DNA from: Parvibaculum sp.
Lineage (GTDB): Bacteria; Pseudomonadota; Alphaproteobacteria; Parvibaculales; Parvibaculaceae
NCBI RefSeq assembly: GCF_030651915.1
Contig: NZ_JAUSBV010000010.1
Location: forward strand, 124,001-188,000
Reading direction: 5' to 3'
DNA length: 64,000 nucleotides
Positions 9,656-18,840 of the stretch are shown one piece after another. Numbering within the stretch: the stretch's first letter is position 1; each line of letters begins with the position of its first letter. The notes below the pieces were generated by a model. That model was given only the letters and a program-made list of their open reading frames with translations. It was not told the DNA's origin and ran no database searches. A program made the position numbers and the translations under genes.

Positions 9656-10309
9656 TCAGGTGGCGTGCTTGTGCATCAGCGCGACATCGGGGGCCGGGAA
9701 TTCGCAAGCCCAGCCGCGGGCGTGTGCGACGGCGCGCAGGGTTTCCTCGCGGTAGAAGACGACATGCGTCGGGTCCTTGCGGTAGTGCCAATCGGCGAAG
9801 CGGGCGTCGTCGGTCTGGAAGCTCGTCATCACGCCGAACCAACCGCCGGGGCGCAGCAGCGCGTCGATGCGGTCGAACGCGTCGGCCGGGCGGTGGAAAT
9901 GTTCGATGGTTTCGGTGCAGGCGATGAAATCGTAGGTGCGGGTGAGGGCGTTTTCATCCGGAAAGAAGAAGGGGTCGTAGAGCGTTACGTCGTGGCCGGC
10001 TTCGCGGAGAATCGCCGCGAGCGCCGGGCCGGGGCCGCAGCCATAGTCGAGGCCGGAGGAGGCCGGCGCGAGGCGCGCCAGCAGCGGCGTTGCGAGCTTC
10101 GACAGGAAGGCGCGGTAGCGCGGGTCGGCGGGATCGTTTTCGTGCGTCAGGTAATGCGCGTGTTCGGCCTCGGGTGCGGGGTGCTGCGCTGGATCGAGAA
10201 AGCAGGCTTCGCAGGTTTCGCATTTCCAGTAGCGCTGAGGGCCGACATCGATGAAAGGTTCGGGTGCGGGCGCACGGCAGACGGGGCAGGTTTCGGGCGG
10301 CGCCGACAT
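9656..10309 (-). CDS. class I SAM-dependent methyltransferase with N-terminal zinc ribbon
   Basis: A 217-residue protein. Residues 8-40 hold two CxxC pairs (CPVC and CETC), suggesting a small zinc-binding knuckle. The SAM-binding motif I is LDYGCGPGPALA near residue 87, followed by ACTETIEHFHRP and LLRPGGWFGVMT. The substrate is unknown. The start ATG overlaps the stop of the upstream spermidine-synthase-like gene by one base, so the pair is coupled. It is one of three SAM-fold enzymes in a row, two of them with zinc ribbons. Confidence 0.8.
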   Translation of the reverse strand: MSAPPETCPVCRAPAPEPFIDVGPQRYWKCETCEACFLDPAQHPAPEAEHAHYLTHENDPADPRYRAFLSKLATPLLARLAPASSGLDYGCGPGPALAAILREAGHDVTLYDPFFFPDENALTRTYDFIACTETIEHFHRPADAFDRIDALLRPGGWFGVMTSFQTDDARFADWHYRKDPTHVVFYREETLRAVAHARGWACEFPAPDVALMHKHAT

Positions 10310-11028
10310 CAGGCGTTTCGCGCCAGATAAACGGTCTGTGTGAATTCGCGGTCCTGCTGCAGCGGGTTCTTGAAGGTGACCGGTTCGGCGCGGGCTTCGG
10401 CGAAGACGGCGGCGAGGCGCGCAACAAAGGCGTCGTCCGGCCGGTCGTTCGACCAGAGACCGAAAACGCCGCCGGGCCGCAGATGGCTGGAAAGCTTTTT
10501 CAATCCGTCGGGCTGGTAGAAAGCCGCATTGGCCGGGTCGAGCCAGAAATCCGGCGCGTGGTCGATGTCGACCAGAATGGCGTCGAAGCGACGGGCGGGA
10601 TTGCCGGCGTCGAAACCTTCATCGGAAGCGGCCAGCGCGAAGAAATCGCCATGGCGAAAATGACAGCGCGGGTCGGCGGTGAGTGCCTGTCCGAGCGGCA
10701 GCAGACCGTCCTCGTGCCAGTCGATCACCGCATCGAGAGTCTCGACGACGGTCAGCGAGGCGACGGTATCGTGCTCCAGCACGGCCAGCGCCGTGTAGCC
10801 GAGGCCGAGACCGCCGACCACGACATCGAGGCCCGTGCCCGACAGTTCGGCGAGACCCAGCCGCGACAACGCGACCTCGGAGGCCGTGAACAGGCTCGAC
10901 ATCAGATATTCGTCGCCGAGCTTGATTTCGTAGACATCGACACCGAGCGACAGCTCGCGGCGCCGGCGCAGGACGAGGGCACCCAAAGGTGTCGGCCGAT
11001 AGTCGAGTTCGGCGAAAAATTCGCTCAT
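10309..11028 (-). CDS. spermidine-synthase-like protein
   Basis: A 239-residue Rossmann-type protein with the nucleotide-binding loop VVVGGLGLGYTALAVLEH, an acidic VVETLDAVIDWH after beta 2, and DAILVDIDHAPDFWLDP. This matches polyamine aminopropyltransferase-like families in which the substrate site differs from true spermidine synthase, so the reaction is unassigned. It is translationally coupled to the methyltransferase that follows, which suggests a shared pathway. Confidence 0.7.
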   Translation of the reverse strand: MSEFFAELDYRPTPLGALVLRRRRELSLGVDVYEIKLGDEYLMSSLFTASEVALSRLGLAELSGTGLDVVVGGLGLGYTALAVLEHDTVASLTVVETLDAVIDWHEDGLLPLGQALTADPRCHFRHGDFFALAASDEGFDAGNPARRFDAILVDIDHAPDFWLDPANAAFYQPDGLKKLSSHLRPGGVFGLWSNDRPDDAFVARLAAVFAEARAEPVTFKNPLQQDREFTQTVYLARNA

Positions 11029-11166
11029 CCGGCCGGTCTTTCATGGCATGCGGGAGGTTCCCGACATCAATGCCACAATCTGGCCGCGGGCGCGACCCGT
11101 TCGGCGTCGTGGCGGATGAGGTTCAATCAGATCGTCCGAAACGGGTTTCGGGTGCCGCTTCGCCCG

Positions 11167-12036
11167 TCATGCGGCGGCGGCTGTCGCAACCGGCTTCTTG
11201 ATCAGCCTGACCCACATGTTGTCGCTTGTCGGCAGACGCCACATGAAGGGCTTTTCGACGGTGAAGCCTTTCGATGCCGCCAATCGCGTCAATGTATCGG
11301 GCGTGAAATAGTTGAGATGGTCGGGCAGCCTGAAACCGCACCATGCACGGCCGCGAACCATGCGGTTGATGGAGCCGTAGTTCGGAACCTTGACGAAAAC
11401 GATGCCGCCCGGCTTCAGGATTCTGAAGGCTTCCTCGAGTACGCGGTCCGGATAGGCCTCGTGCTCGAGATAGGAGCGCATCGAGATGGCGCTGAAACGG
11501 TCCGTCTCGAGTTTCTGCATCGTGTCGAGAGCGGGGCCGATGTAAGCGGTGCCGCCGCGCTGCGCGAGCGCCGCGGCGGCGGCTTCGCCCAGCGCCTGCG
11601 ATATTTCGATGCCGAAGGGATGAATGCCGTCCGGCAGTTTCATCAGGTGGCCGCCGGTCGAACAACCGATGTCGAGCACGTCGCCCGAGGTGCAGGAGGC
11701 GGCGATCAGGGCCGGCATGTCGAGGCGCTTGAAAAGCTTCATGCGCCAGCGCGTGCCCTTGCTCAGTTTCTGGCTGACGCGATGTTCGCGCAGGCGGCGT
11801 TCGCCTTCCTGCTTGAAGGTTTTTTCCCAGGCAAGGTTGGAGGACAGCTCGGCATAGGCCGGCGCCTTTTCCAGATAGGTGAAGCCGCAGACGCATTGAC
11901 GCATCGGCCAGGCGGTCGAACCGAAACGCATCAGACGTCCGGCTTCGGGCGCCGCATGGCAGGCGGGACAACGGCGCGGAAGGATGTCGAGGGGAGCGGC
12001 GGCTGTCCCTTCGTTTTCGTTCGTCATCGGTTTCAA
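11167..12036 (-). CDS. class I SAM-dependent methyltransferase with N-terminal zinc ribbon
   Basis: A 289-residue protein. A CPAC pair near residue 20 and CVCG near residue 50 form a probable zinc ribbon. The SAM motif DVLDIGCSTGGHLMKLP is followed by SMRSYLEHEAYPDRVLEEA and ILKPGGIVFVKVPNYGS. The C-terminal LPDHLNYFTPDTL resembles methyltransferases that act on sugars or small cell-surface precursors, but that is only a family impression. It is on the same strand as the two SAM enzymes downstream, 138 bases away. Confidence 0.78.
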   Translation of the reverse strand: MKPMTNENEGTAAAPLDILPRRCPACHAAPEAGRLMRFGSTAWPMRQCVCGFTYLEKAPAYAELSSNLAWEKTFKQEGERRLREHRVSQKLSKGTRWRMKLFKRLDMPALIAASCTSGDVLDIGCSTGGHLMKLPDGIHPFGIEISQALGEAAAAALAQRGGTAYIGPALDTMQKLETDRFSAISMRSYLEHEAYPDRVLEEAFRILKPGGIVFVKVPNYGSINRMVRGRAWCGFRLPDHLNYFTPDTLTRLAASKGFTVEKPFMWRLPTSDNMWVRLIKKPVATAAAA

Positions 12037-12175
12037 ATCCTGGACTGCGCCGGAGAAGGGCTATCGAGCAATGGGGCGGCGCCGGCGGGAACTGGACGCT
12101 AACTCAAGCAGGGTCGCTTGTGTAGCCGGTTTTGTGGCAGGTTGGGGCGGACAGGATGGTAAACGAGGTTCATTC

Positions 12176-12520
12176 ATGGCGGAGGACGCCCTTGCCGCGC
12201 GGTTCCGGCCGCTGCTCGAAGCGGAACTTGTGGCTTTGCGCGCGCAATCGGAACAGACGGCGGACGACCGTGCGCCGGTGACGCTCGACCAGCAGAGCGT
12301 CGGCCGGCTGTCGCGCATGGATGCGATGCAGGCGCAAGCCATGGCGCAGGCGACCGAAAGGCGGCGGCTCGTCCGCATCCAGCAGGTCGAAGCGGCGCTG
12401 GCGCGCCTTCCGACGGGCGAATATGGCTATTGCGGCGCCTGCGGCGAGGCGATTGCCGAGAGGCGGCTTGCGGCCGATCCGGCGGCGCATTTGTGCGTCG
12501 GGTGTTCGCGGGGTGCGTGA
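12176..12520 (+). CDS. TraR/DksA family zinc-finger protein
   Basis: A 114-residue protein with a helical N-terminal part and a C4 zinc finger at the C-terminus (CGAC, then CVGC 20-odd residues on), the DksA/TraR signature. DksA family members bind the RNA polymerase secondary channel and modulate promoters, often with ppGpp. This one is shorter than classical DksA (about 150) and lacks an obvious long coiled coil with the acidic tip, so it may be a DksA-like paralogue. The frame is open from 11984; ATG 12176 has CGAGG eight bases upstream. Confidence 0.75.
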   Translation: MAEDALAARFRPLLEAELVALRAQSEQTADDRAPVTLDQQSVGRLSRMDAMQAQAMAQATERRRLVRIQQVEAALARLPTGEYGYCGACGEAIAERRLAADPAAHLCVGCSRGA

Positions 12521-12559
12521 CGCGCCCCTCACCCTTCCGCCGTCTGACGACGGCTCCCT

Positions 12560-12582
12560 CCCTCTCCCCGGAGGGGAGAGGG
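12560..12582. repeat. GC-rich palindromic hairpin, REP-like
   Basis: CCCTCTCCCC (12560-12569) pairs with GGGGAGAGGG (12573-12582). It lies between the DksA-like gene and recO, within a CCCTC-rich stretch from about 12521. No T-run follows, so it looks more like a REP-type interspersed repeat than a classic terminator. Confidence 0.5.
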
Positions 12583-12625
12583 ATTATAGTGGTGTCTGCA
12601 TGTTGGTTTTGAGATAGCGATTCAG

Positions 12626-13354
12626 ATGGAATGGCGCGACGAAGGGTTTGTGTTGTCGGCGCGGGCGCATGGCGAGAACGGCGCCATTGTCGAGCTGTTC
12701 ACGCGCGAACAGGGGCGCCATCTCGGCCTGGTGCGCGGCGGTGCGTCGCGGCGGATGAAGGGCGTGCTGCAGCCCGGCAACAAGCTGGCCGCGCATTGGC
12801 GGGCGCGGCTTTCGGAACATCTCGGTACCTATCAGGTCGAACTGGTGAAGCCGCTGGCCGGGCTGTTGATGGACGATGCGGTGGCGCTGCTGGCCTTGAG
12901 CGCGGCCAGTTCGATTGCCGAGGCGATCCCCGAGCGGCAGGCGCATCCGGCGCTTTACGACGCCTATGACGTGCTGCTCGGGACGATGGAGGACGGGCAT
13001 GTGTGGCCGGCGGTGTTCGTGCGCTTCGAACTCGGGCTGCTGACCGAACTCGGCTTCGGGCTCGACCTGACGCAATGCGCGGCGACGGGGGCGCGGGACG
13101 AGCTGATTTACGTGTCGCCGAAAAGCGGCAGCGCGGTCAGCCGGGAAGCCGGCGCGGCCTACAAGGACCGGCTGTTCCGGTTGCCGGGTTTTCTGCTGTC
13201 GACGCAAGGGGGCGAGGCCAGTGCCGCCGAGGTGGCCGAGGGCTTGCGGATGACCGGGCATTTCCTCGAACGGCATCTTTATGCGCCGCAGGGGCGGCAC
13301 CTGCCGGATGCGCGGATCAGGCTGATGGAGAAGATCGCGGCGCAGGCGGGGTGA
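12626..13354 (+). CDS. recO: DNA repair protein RecO
   Basis: A recombination mediator that loads RecA onto SSB-coated DNA with RecR (RecFOR pathway). The 242-residue protein starts MEWRDEGFVLSARAHGENGAIVELFTREQ, typical of alphaproteobacterial RecO, with the OB fold in about the first 80 residues and a helical C-terminal half. In this class recO commonly lies between era and parC, as here, although an inserted block of minus-strand genes separates it from era. Confidence 0.92.
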   Translation: MEWRDEGFVLSARAHGENGAIVELFTREQGRHLGLVRGGASRRMKGVLQPGNKLAAHWRARLSEHLGTYQVELVKPLAGLLMDDAVALLALSAASSIAEAIPERQAHPALYDAYDVLLGTMEDGHVWPAVFVRFELGLLTELGFGLDLTQCAATGARDELIYVSPKSGSAVSREAGAAYKDRLFRLPGFLLSTQGGEASAAEVAEGLRMTGHFLERHLYAPQGRHLPDARIRLMEKIAAQAG

Positions 13355-13400
13355 AGGGCGAATCGCTGGTATAGTGGTACCTGCTTACCCCTGTTCGTCG

Positions 13401-13479
13401 TGACCCGCTTTATGCGGGTCATCCACGTCTTCCGTCACGAACCGCCAGAAAGACGTGGATGGCCCGGACAAGCCGGGCC
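13401..13479. repeat. composite palindromic intergenic repeat (three nested hairpins)
   Basis: Three inverted repeats lie in a row between recO and parC: TGACCCGC/GCGGGTCA (13401-13421), ATCCACGTCTT/AAGACGTGGAT (13421-13460) and GGCCCGG/CCGGGCC (13461-13479). The wording around GGCCCGGACAAGCCGGGCC is of the kind found in many copies between genes of Bradyrhizobium-like alphaproteobacteria. That comparison is from memory. Confidence 0.7.
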
Positions 13480-13509
13480 ATGACGGTTTGTTTTGATTCT
13501 GGAAGAACG

Positions 13510-15759
13510 ATGACCAAAGCCGTTACGCCGCCGCCTGAGCCCGAACAGGAAATCAATCTGCGCGAGGCGCTGGAGACGCGGTATCTGGCCTATGCGCTGT
13601 CGACGATCATGCACCGGGCACTGCCGGATGTGCGGGACGGGTTGAAGCCGGTGCATCGCCGAGTGCTGTTTGCGATGCGGCAGTTGAAGCTCGATCCGGG
13701 CTCGGGGTTCAAGAAATCGGCGCGCGTGGTGGGCGACGTGATCGGCCGTTATCACCCGCATGGCGACCAGTCCGTCTATGACGCGCTGGTGCGGCTGGCG
13801 CAGAGTTTTTCGGTGCGCTATCCGCTGGTCGACGGGCAGGGCAATTTCGGCAATGTCGACGGCGATAACGCGGCCGCCATGCGCTACACGGAAGCGCGGC
13901 TGACGGCGGTGGCGGGGCTGCTGCTCGAGGGGCTCGAAGAAGACACGGTCGATTTCCGCGAGACCTATGACGGCGAGGACAAGGAACCGATCGTGCTGCC
14001 GGGCGCGTTCCCGCAATTGCTGGCCAATGGCGCCTCGGGGATCGCGGTCGGCATGGCGACCAGCATTCCGCCGCATAATGCGGCCGAGCTCTGCGAGGCG
14101 GCGCTGCATCTGATCAAATATCCCAATGCGCGCAACGAGAAGCTGGTCGAGATGGTGCCGGGGCCGGATTTTCCGACCGGCGGCATCATTGTCGAATCGC
14201 GGGCGGCGATTGCCGAGGCCTATGCAACCGGGCGCGGCGGTTTTCGTGTGCGGGCAAGGTGGGAGAAGGAAGAGCTGGCGCGGGGCGGCTGGCAGATCGT
14301 CGTCACCGAAATTCCCTATCAGGTGCAGAAGTCGAAGCTGGTCGAGAAGCTGGCCGAGTTGTTGCAGGCGCGCAAGCTGCCGCTGCTCGAAGATGTGCGC
14401 GACGAGAGCGCCGAGGAAATCCGCCTCGTGCTGGTGCCGAAATCGCGGACCGTCGATGAAACGCATCTGATGGAATCGCTGTTCCGGACGACCGAGCTTG
14501 AAAACCGCTTCCCGCTCAATCTCAATGTGCTGTCGGCGGGACAGGTGCCCGGCGTGATGTCGTTGCGCGAGGCGCTTAGGGCATGGCTCGATCATCGCAA
14601 GGAAGTGCTGGTCCGGCGCTCGAATTTCCGCCTCGACAAGATCGCGCGGCGGCTTGAGGCGCTGGAAGGCTATCTGGTTGCCTATCTCAATCTCGACGAG
14701 GTGATCCGGATTATTCGCGAGGAAGACGAGCCGAAGCCGAAGCTGATGAAGCGCTTCAAGCTCAGCGACAATCAGGCCGAAGCCATCCTCAACATGCGGC
14801 TGCGGAGTTTGCGCAAGCTCGAGGAAATGGAAATCCGCGGCGAGCACAAGCTGCTCTCGGGCGAACAGAAAGAACTGAAGGGGCTTGTCAAATCGGAGGA
14901 CAAGCAATGGGCGCGCGTCGCCGAGGAGATCAAGGAGGTTCGCACGACATTCGGACCGAAGACCGATCTCGGCAAGCGGCGGACGACATTTGCCGAAGCG
15001 CCGGCGATCGATTTCGTGCCGGTCGAGGCGATGATCGAGAAAGAGCCGATCACGGTGGTCTGTTCGAAGAAGGGCTGGATCCGCTCGATGAAGGGGCATC
15101 TCGGGCCCGACGCCGACATCAAATACAAGGAAGGCGACGGCGAGAAATTCATCCTGCATGCCGAGACGACCGACAAGATCCTGATTTTCGCCACCGATGG
15201 GCGTTTCTATACGCTGGAGGCGACCAAGCTGCCGGGCGGGCGCGGGCATGGCGAACCGTTGCGCCTGACCATCGACATGGATGAGAGCCATGACGTGGTC
15301 GAGATTTTCGTGCACCGGCCGGGGCGGAAGCTGATCGTCGCTTCGCATGAGGGCAATGGCTTCGTGGTGCCCGAGGACGAGGTGGTGGCGATGCGGCGCG
15401 CCGGCAAGCAGGTGCTGAATGTCGGCGGCACCGATGAGGCGGCAGTTTGCGCCGTCCTGCAGGGCGACCATGTGGCCGTCATCGGCGAGAACCGCAAGCT
15501 GCTGCTGTTCCCGCTGAACGAGTTGCCGGAGATGACGCGCGGCAAGGGCGTGCGCCTGCAGCGCTATGCCGAAAAGGGGCTTGCCGACGTCAAGTGCTTC
15601 ACGCTGAAGGAAGGGCTGACCGTTTACGACCGCGGCGGACGGGCGCGCGCCTTCAGCGATCTCAAGGACTGGCGCGGCAGCCGCGCGCAGGCCGGACGCC
15701 TGCCGCCGAAGGGTTTCACCAGCGAGCGGAAATTCGGCGGGCCGTTCGGGGCGGCGTAG
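13510..15759 (+). CDS. parC: DNA topoisomerase IV subunit A
   Basis: The DNA-cutting subunit of topoisomerase IV, which decatenates sister chromosomes with ParE. The 749-residue protein has the winged-helix motif [21 protein letters not shown], the [17 protein letters not shown] segment, and catalytic Tyr126 in [11 protein letters not shown]. The C-terminal beta-pinwheel spans about 500-749 and lacks a GyrA box, favouring ParC over GyrA. The frame is open from 13459, through the repeat; ATG 13510 gives the expected N-terminus. Confidence 0.94.
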   Translation: MTKAVTPPPEPEQEINLREALETRYLAYALSTIMHRALPDVRDGLKPVHRRVLFAMRQLKLDPGSGFKKSARVVGDVIGRYHPHGDQSVYDALVRLAQSFSVRYPLVDGQGNFGNVDGDNAAAMRYTEARLTAVAGLLLEGLEEDTVDFRETYDGEDKEPIVLPGAFPQLLANGASGIAVGMATSIPPHNAAELCEAALHLIKYPNARNEKLVEMVPGPDFPTGGIIVESRAAIAEAYATGRGGFRVRARWEKEELARGGWQIVVTEIPYQVQKSKLVEKLAELLQARKLPLLEDVRDESAEEIRLVLVPKSRTVDETHLMESLFRTTELENRFPLNLNVLSAGQVPGVMSLREALRAWLDHRKEVLVRRSNFRLDKIARRLEALEGYLVAYLNLDEVIRIIREEDEPKPKLMKRFKLSDNQAEAILNMRLRSLRKLEEMEIRGEHKLLSGEQKELKGLVKSEDKQWARVAEEIKEVRTTFGPKTDLGKRRTTFAEAPAIDFVPVEAMIEKEPITVVCSKKGWIRSMKGHLGPDADIKYKEGDGEKFILHAETTDKILIFATDGRFYTLEATKLPGGRGHGEPLRLTIDMDESHDVVEIFVHRPGRKLIVASHEGNGFVVPEDEVVAMRRAGKQVLNVGGTDEAAVCAVLQGDHVAVIGENRKLLLFPLNELPEMTRGKGVRLQRYAEKGLADVKCFTLKEGLTVYDRGGRARAFSDLKDWRGSRAQAGRLPPKGFTSERKFGGPFGAA

Positions 15760-15803
15760 ACCGCATATCCAGATTGAATGGTCTTGCGCCCCGACATCAG
15801 GAT

Positions 15804-16135
15804 TTCACGCGAAGGCGCGAAGAAGAAAAGGGAAGGGAAGGTATCACGCGGAGGCGCGGAGGCGCGGAGGCGCAGAGAAGGTTAGGCACGCGAAGGCGCG
15901 AAGGCGCGAAGAGAAAGAAGGACTCACGCAGAGGCGCAGAGACGCAGAGGCGCCGCGTCCTTGAGACCGGCCGCGCCTCCGTTGTTTCATGATTGCGCCT
16001 TCGGCGCGAAGCGCCAGAAAGTGTTCTCTTTGCCGCCGCGGATTCGTCCATGGAGCAACGCAGGGCCTTACCGCAGATGCGGCACCTCTGCGTCTCTGCG
16101 TGCAAAATCTTTCCTTCTTCGCGCCTTCGCGTGAA
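15804..16135. repeat. nested inverted-repeat block of GCAGAGAC/GGCGCGAAG units
   Basis: The 431 bases between parC and the next gene (15760-16190) contain no supported gene. Left half: many copies of short direct units such as GGCGCGGA, GGCGCGAA and GACGCAGAG (15804-15953). Right half: the same words in reverse complement (16085-16135). A 22-base word at 15804-15825 is perfectly inverted at 16114-16135, and a 16-base word at 15935-15950 is inverted at 16085-16100. Similar heptamer-like repeats occur between genes in several bacterial phyla. Confidence 0.8.
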
Positions 16136-16190
16136 CCATCCTTCCCTTCTCCGAGGCTCCGCCTGAACGCCTTCAATCCGCTGGCCGCGC

Positions 16191-16691
16191 CTACTCGATC
16201 GTAAAGCTCTGGCGGACCTCGTGGCCCCAGTAGCGGGCGAGGAGGCGGTATTCTCCGGGTTGGATGCGGGCGGAGTCGAGTTCCAGCGTGTAGGCGCCGG
16301 TCAGCGAGTGTTTCGGATCGAGGAAGCCGGAGACCGGCAGGTCAACGCAAGCATCGCGATCGGTTTGCGACTGGACGAATTCGCTTTCGGAGTCGAGGAC
16401 GATCCAGCGGAAAATTTCGCATTGCGAGGCGACATTGAGGGGCAGACCGTCCTTGCTGTTGTTGACGATCTTCATTTCGACATCGAGTTTCAGCGGCGCG
16501 CCCTCGCGCCAGGGTGCGACCTGAACGGGCGTTGCCGTGATGACCAGCGGTTCGTCGAGTTCGACACGACCGGTGACGATGAAGAAGGTGACGACGCCGA
16601 CCGCGGCCATGGCGACCAGCCCGATACGCATCATGTTGCGGCCGGCGGTGTCGGCGGCGTCGGGTTCGCGGGGAGACGGGGTTCGGGACAT
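16191..16691 (-). CDS. membrane-anchored hypothetical protein
   Basis: Not recognised. The 166-residue protein has one membrane segment at about residues 20-42, then an exported domain. That domain has an NNSKDGLPLNVASQCEIFRW segment and a C-terminal RIQPGEYRLLARYW, a layout like BsuPI/immunoglobulin-like beta domains (two Cys could form a disulfide). It lies 6 bases downstream of the TRAP large permease gene on the same strand, so it is probably cotranscribed with the TRAP system, but no role in transport is known. Confidence 0.65.
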   Translation of the reverse strand: MSRTPSPREPDAADTAGRNMMRIGLVAMAAVGVVTFFIVTGRVELDEPLVITATPVQVAPWREGAPLKLDVEMKIVNNSKDGLPLNVASQCEIFRWIVLDSESEFVQSQTDRDACVDLPVSGFLDPKHSLTGAYTLELDSARIQPGEYRLLARYWGHEVRQSFTIE

Positions 16692-16697
16692 GGGTTT

Positions 16698-18272
16698 CTA
16701 CATTCCGCTGAAGAGAAGTTTCGGGAGCCATGTCGCGAGCGGCGGGAACATGGCGAGAATGACGAGCGCAAAGAGCTGTATCAGAACAAAAGGGACCGCG
16801 CCGCGATAGATCTGCATGGTGGTGACAATATCGGGGGCGACGCCGCGCAGATAGAACAGCGCGAAGCCGAAAGGCGGGGTCAGGAAGGAGGTTTGCAGGT
16901 TGACCGCCATCATGATGCCGAGCCAGACCGGATCGATGCCCATCATCAGCAGGATCGGGGCGACAATGGGCACGACGACGAAGATGATCTCGATGAAGTC
17001 GAGAAAGAAGCCGAGCAGGAACATGATGATCATGACGATCAGCACCGCGCCCATCGGCCCGCCGGGCATCGAGGACAGGAACTCGCGCACCGTGTCGTCG
17101 CCGCCAAGGCCGCGAAAGACCAGGCTGAACAGCGCCGCGCCGATCAGGATGATGAAGACCATGGAGGTGATGCGGGCCGTCGATTGCACGACATCGGACA
17201 GGACCTCGCCGCCGCGCAGCCTGATGAGACAGGCCAGCAGGCCGAGGGCGACGCCGGCGCAGAGCAGGTAGGCGAGCCAGATGCCGAGCTGATCGGCGGC
17301 CGAGATTTCGCTGCGCGCGGTGCGCAGATCCATGGCCCAGGTGAGAACCAGCAGCGCCATCAGGGAAAGGGCAGCCAGGCGTGCCGGAAGCCGCATGCCC
17401 TGCAGGCGATCGCCCGCCAGCAGGATCGAACCGATGGCGCCGACGGCGGCGGCTTCGGTCGGCGTGGCGATGCCGCCCAGGATCGAACCCATGACGGCGA
17501 CGATCAAGGCGACGGGCGGAATGAGCGCGCGCAGGGTGCGGCGATAGAGCTCGGCGGTCGAGACGCTGTCGTCGACCGGCATGGCGGGCGAGGATTTCGG
17601 ATCGAGGGCGGCGCGGACGACCTGATAGAGAATGTAGAGACCGACCAGCATCAGGCCCGGGATCAGCGCGCCGGCGAAGAGATCGCCGACCGAGAGCGTG
17701 TCGGGGGCGAAGATGCCCTGATCGAGCTGGGCGCGCTGGTAGGAATTGGCGAGCTGGTCGCCGAGCAGGACCAGCACGATCGAGGGCGGAATGATCTGGC
17801 CGAGCGTGCCGGCCGCCGCGATCGAGCCCGAGGCCAGCGCCGGATCGTAGCCGCGGCGGAGCATGGTGGGGAGCGCCAGCAGGCCCATGGTGACGACGGT
17901 GGCGCCGACGATGCCGGTGGAGGCGGCCAGCAGCGCGCCGACCACCGAGACCGAAATGCCGAGGCCGCCGCGCAGGCGGCCGAAGAGGCGGCCCATGTTT
18001 TCGAGCAGTTCCTCGGCGACGCGCGAGCGCTCCAGCATCGTGCCCATGAAGACGAAGAGCGGCACGGCGATCAGCACGTCGTTGGTCATGTTGCCGTAGA
18101 TGCGCTGCGGCAGCGCGGCCATGAAGCCGAAGTCGAAGACGCCGAAGGTCATGCCGACAAGGCCGAAGATCAGCGCGACGCCGGCCAGCGTGAAGGCGAC
18201 CGGAAAGCCCGTCAGCAGCACCATGCAAAGGGTGGCGAACATCAGAATGTCGAGCGAGTCGCGAAGCTCCAT
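16698..18272 (-). CDS. dctM: TRAP transporter large permease subunit
   Basis: The 12-helix channel subunit of a tripartite ATP-independent periplasmic transporter, driven by a sodium or proton gradient. The 524-residue protein has typical DctM elements: AVPLFVFMGTMLERS, ASTGIVGATVVTMGLLALPTMLRRGYDP and GFFLDFIEIIFVVVPIV. It is longer than the usual 425 because of an extended central region (about 270-350), as in the large-permease subgroup that pairs with TakP-like binding proteins. It lies in a dctP-dctQ-dctM operon. Confidence 0.92.
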   Translation of the reverse strand: MELRDSLDILMFATLCMVLLTGFPVAFTLAGVALIFGLVGMTFGVFDFGFMAALPQRIYGNMTNDVLIAVPLFVFMGTMLERSRVAEELLENMGRLFGRLRGGLGISVSVVGALLAASTGIVGATVVTMGLLALPTMLRRGYDPALASGSIAAAGTLGQIIPPSIVLVLLGDQLANSYQRAQLDQGIFAPDTLSVGDLFAGALIPGLMLVGLYILYQVVRAALDPKSSPAMPVDDSVSTAELYRRTLRALIPPVALIVAVMGSILGGIATPTEAAAVGAIGSILLAGDRLQGMRLPARLAALSLMALLVLTWAMDLRTARSEISAADQLGIWLAYLLCAGVALGLLACLIRLRGGEVLSDVVQSTARITSMVFIILIGAALFSLVFRGLGGDDTVREFLSSMPGGPMGAVLIVMIIMFLLGFFLDFIEIIFVVVPIVAPILLMMGIDPVWLGIMMAVNLQTSFLTPPFGFALFYLRGVAPDIVTTMQIYRGAVPFVLIQLFALVILAMFPPLATWLPKLLFSGM

Positions 18273-18283
18273 GAGCGGGCGGC

Positions 18284-18823
18284 CTAGAGCAGGGGCGCGG
18301 CCTCCTCGACGGGTTTTTCAAGTCCGGCGAGAACGCGCAACGCGTGAATGACGGTCGACAGGCCCTGCAGCGCCAGCAGGACGACGAAGACGAGGATGAC
18401 GCTTTTCAGCAGGTAGACGCCCTGGATGCCGCTGGTTTCGCGGCTGCCCTCGCGGACGCGCCATGAACTTTCGACATAGGGGAAGGCGACATAGAAGATC
18501 AGGAAACAGACCGGCCAGAGCAGCAGCAGCGTGCCGAGAAGGTCGATGCGGGCCCGGGCGACCGGCGAGGCGGTGCGGTAGAAAATGTCGACGCGGACAT
18601 GGCCGTTGTGCAGCAGGGTGTAGCCAGCCGCCAGCATGAAGAGCGTGGCATGCATGTAGACGATCGATTCCTGCGCCCAGACCGAGCCGACGCCGAAGAC
18701 ATAGCGCATCAGCACGACGACGAATTGCGTCAGCACCATCAGCAAGGTCAACCAAGCGACGGCGCGGCCGACGCGCTCGTTGACGGCATCGATCAGGCTG
18801 GCAAGACGTGCAAGTGCGGTCAT
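18284..18823 (-). CDS. dctQ: TRAP transporter small permease subunit
   Basis: A 179-residue membrane protein with four predicted helices. The N-terminal half contains MRYVFGVGSVWAQESIVYMHA, the family hallmark (RYVF...W.QE), and then GHVRVDIFY, equivalent to the usual GxVxVD. DctQ bridges the binding protein and the large permease. The frame is open from 19279 but the upstream part is a shadow of dctP; the ATG at 18823 gives the expected protein. It lies between dctP (17 bases) and dctM (11 bases). Confidence 0.92.
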   Translation of the reverse strand: MTALARLASLIDAVNERVGRAVAWLTLLMVLTQFVVVLMRYVFGVGSVWAQESIVYMHATLFMLAAGYTLLHNGHVRVDIFYRTASPVARARIDLLGTLLLLWPVCFLIFYVAFPYVESSWRVREGSRETSGIQGVYLLKSVILVFVVLLALQGLSTVIHALRVLAGLEKPVEEAAPLL

Positions 18824-18840
18824 GGGTCCGATGCGCCGCG

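Noticed and set aside
10264-12102. A 612-codon open frame on the plus strand
   Set aside because: It is antisense to three recognisable SAM-fold genes. The protein has no motif and biased composition, as expected from GC-rich mirror frames.
13435-15471. A 678-codon minus-strand frame
   Set aside because: Mirror of parC; part of its end is translation of the palindromic repeat.
15804-16135. Possible CRISPR array
   Set aside because: Repeat units are very short, irregular and without unique spacers, and the two halves are inverted relative to each other. No cas genes are present.
16221-18287. A 688-codon plus-strand frame rich in His, Asp, Gln and Glu
   Set aside because: Mirror of the TRAP large permease gene; its composition is the reverse-strand reflection of a hydrophobic membrane protein.
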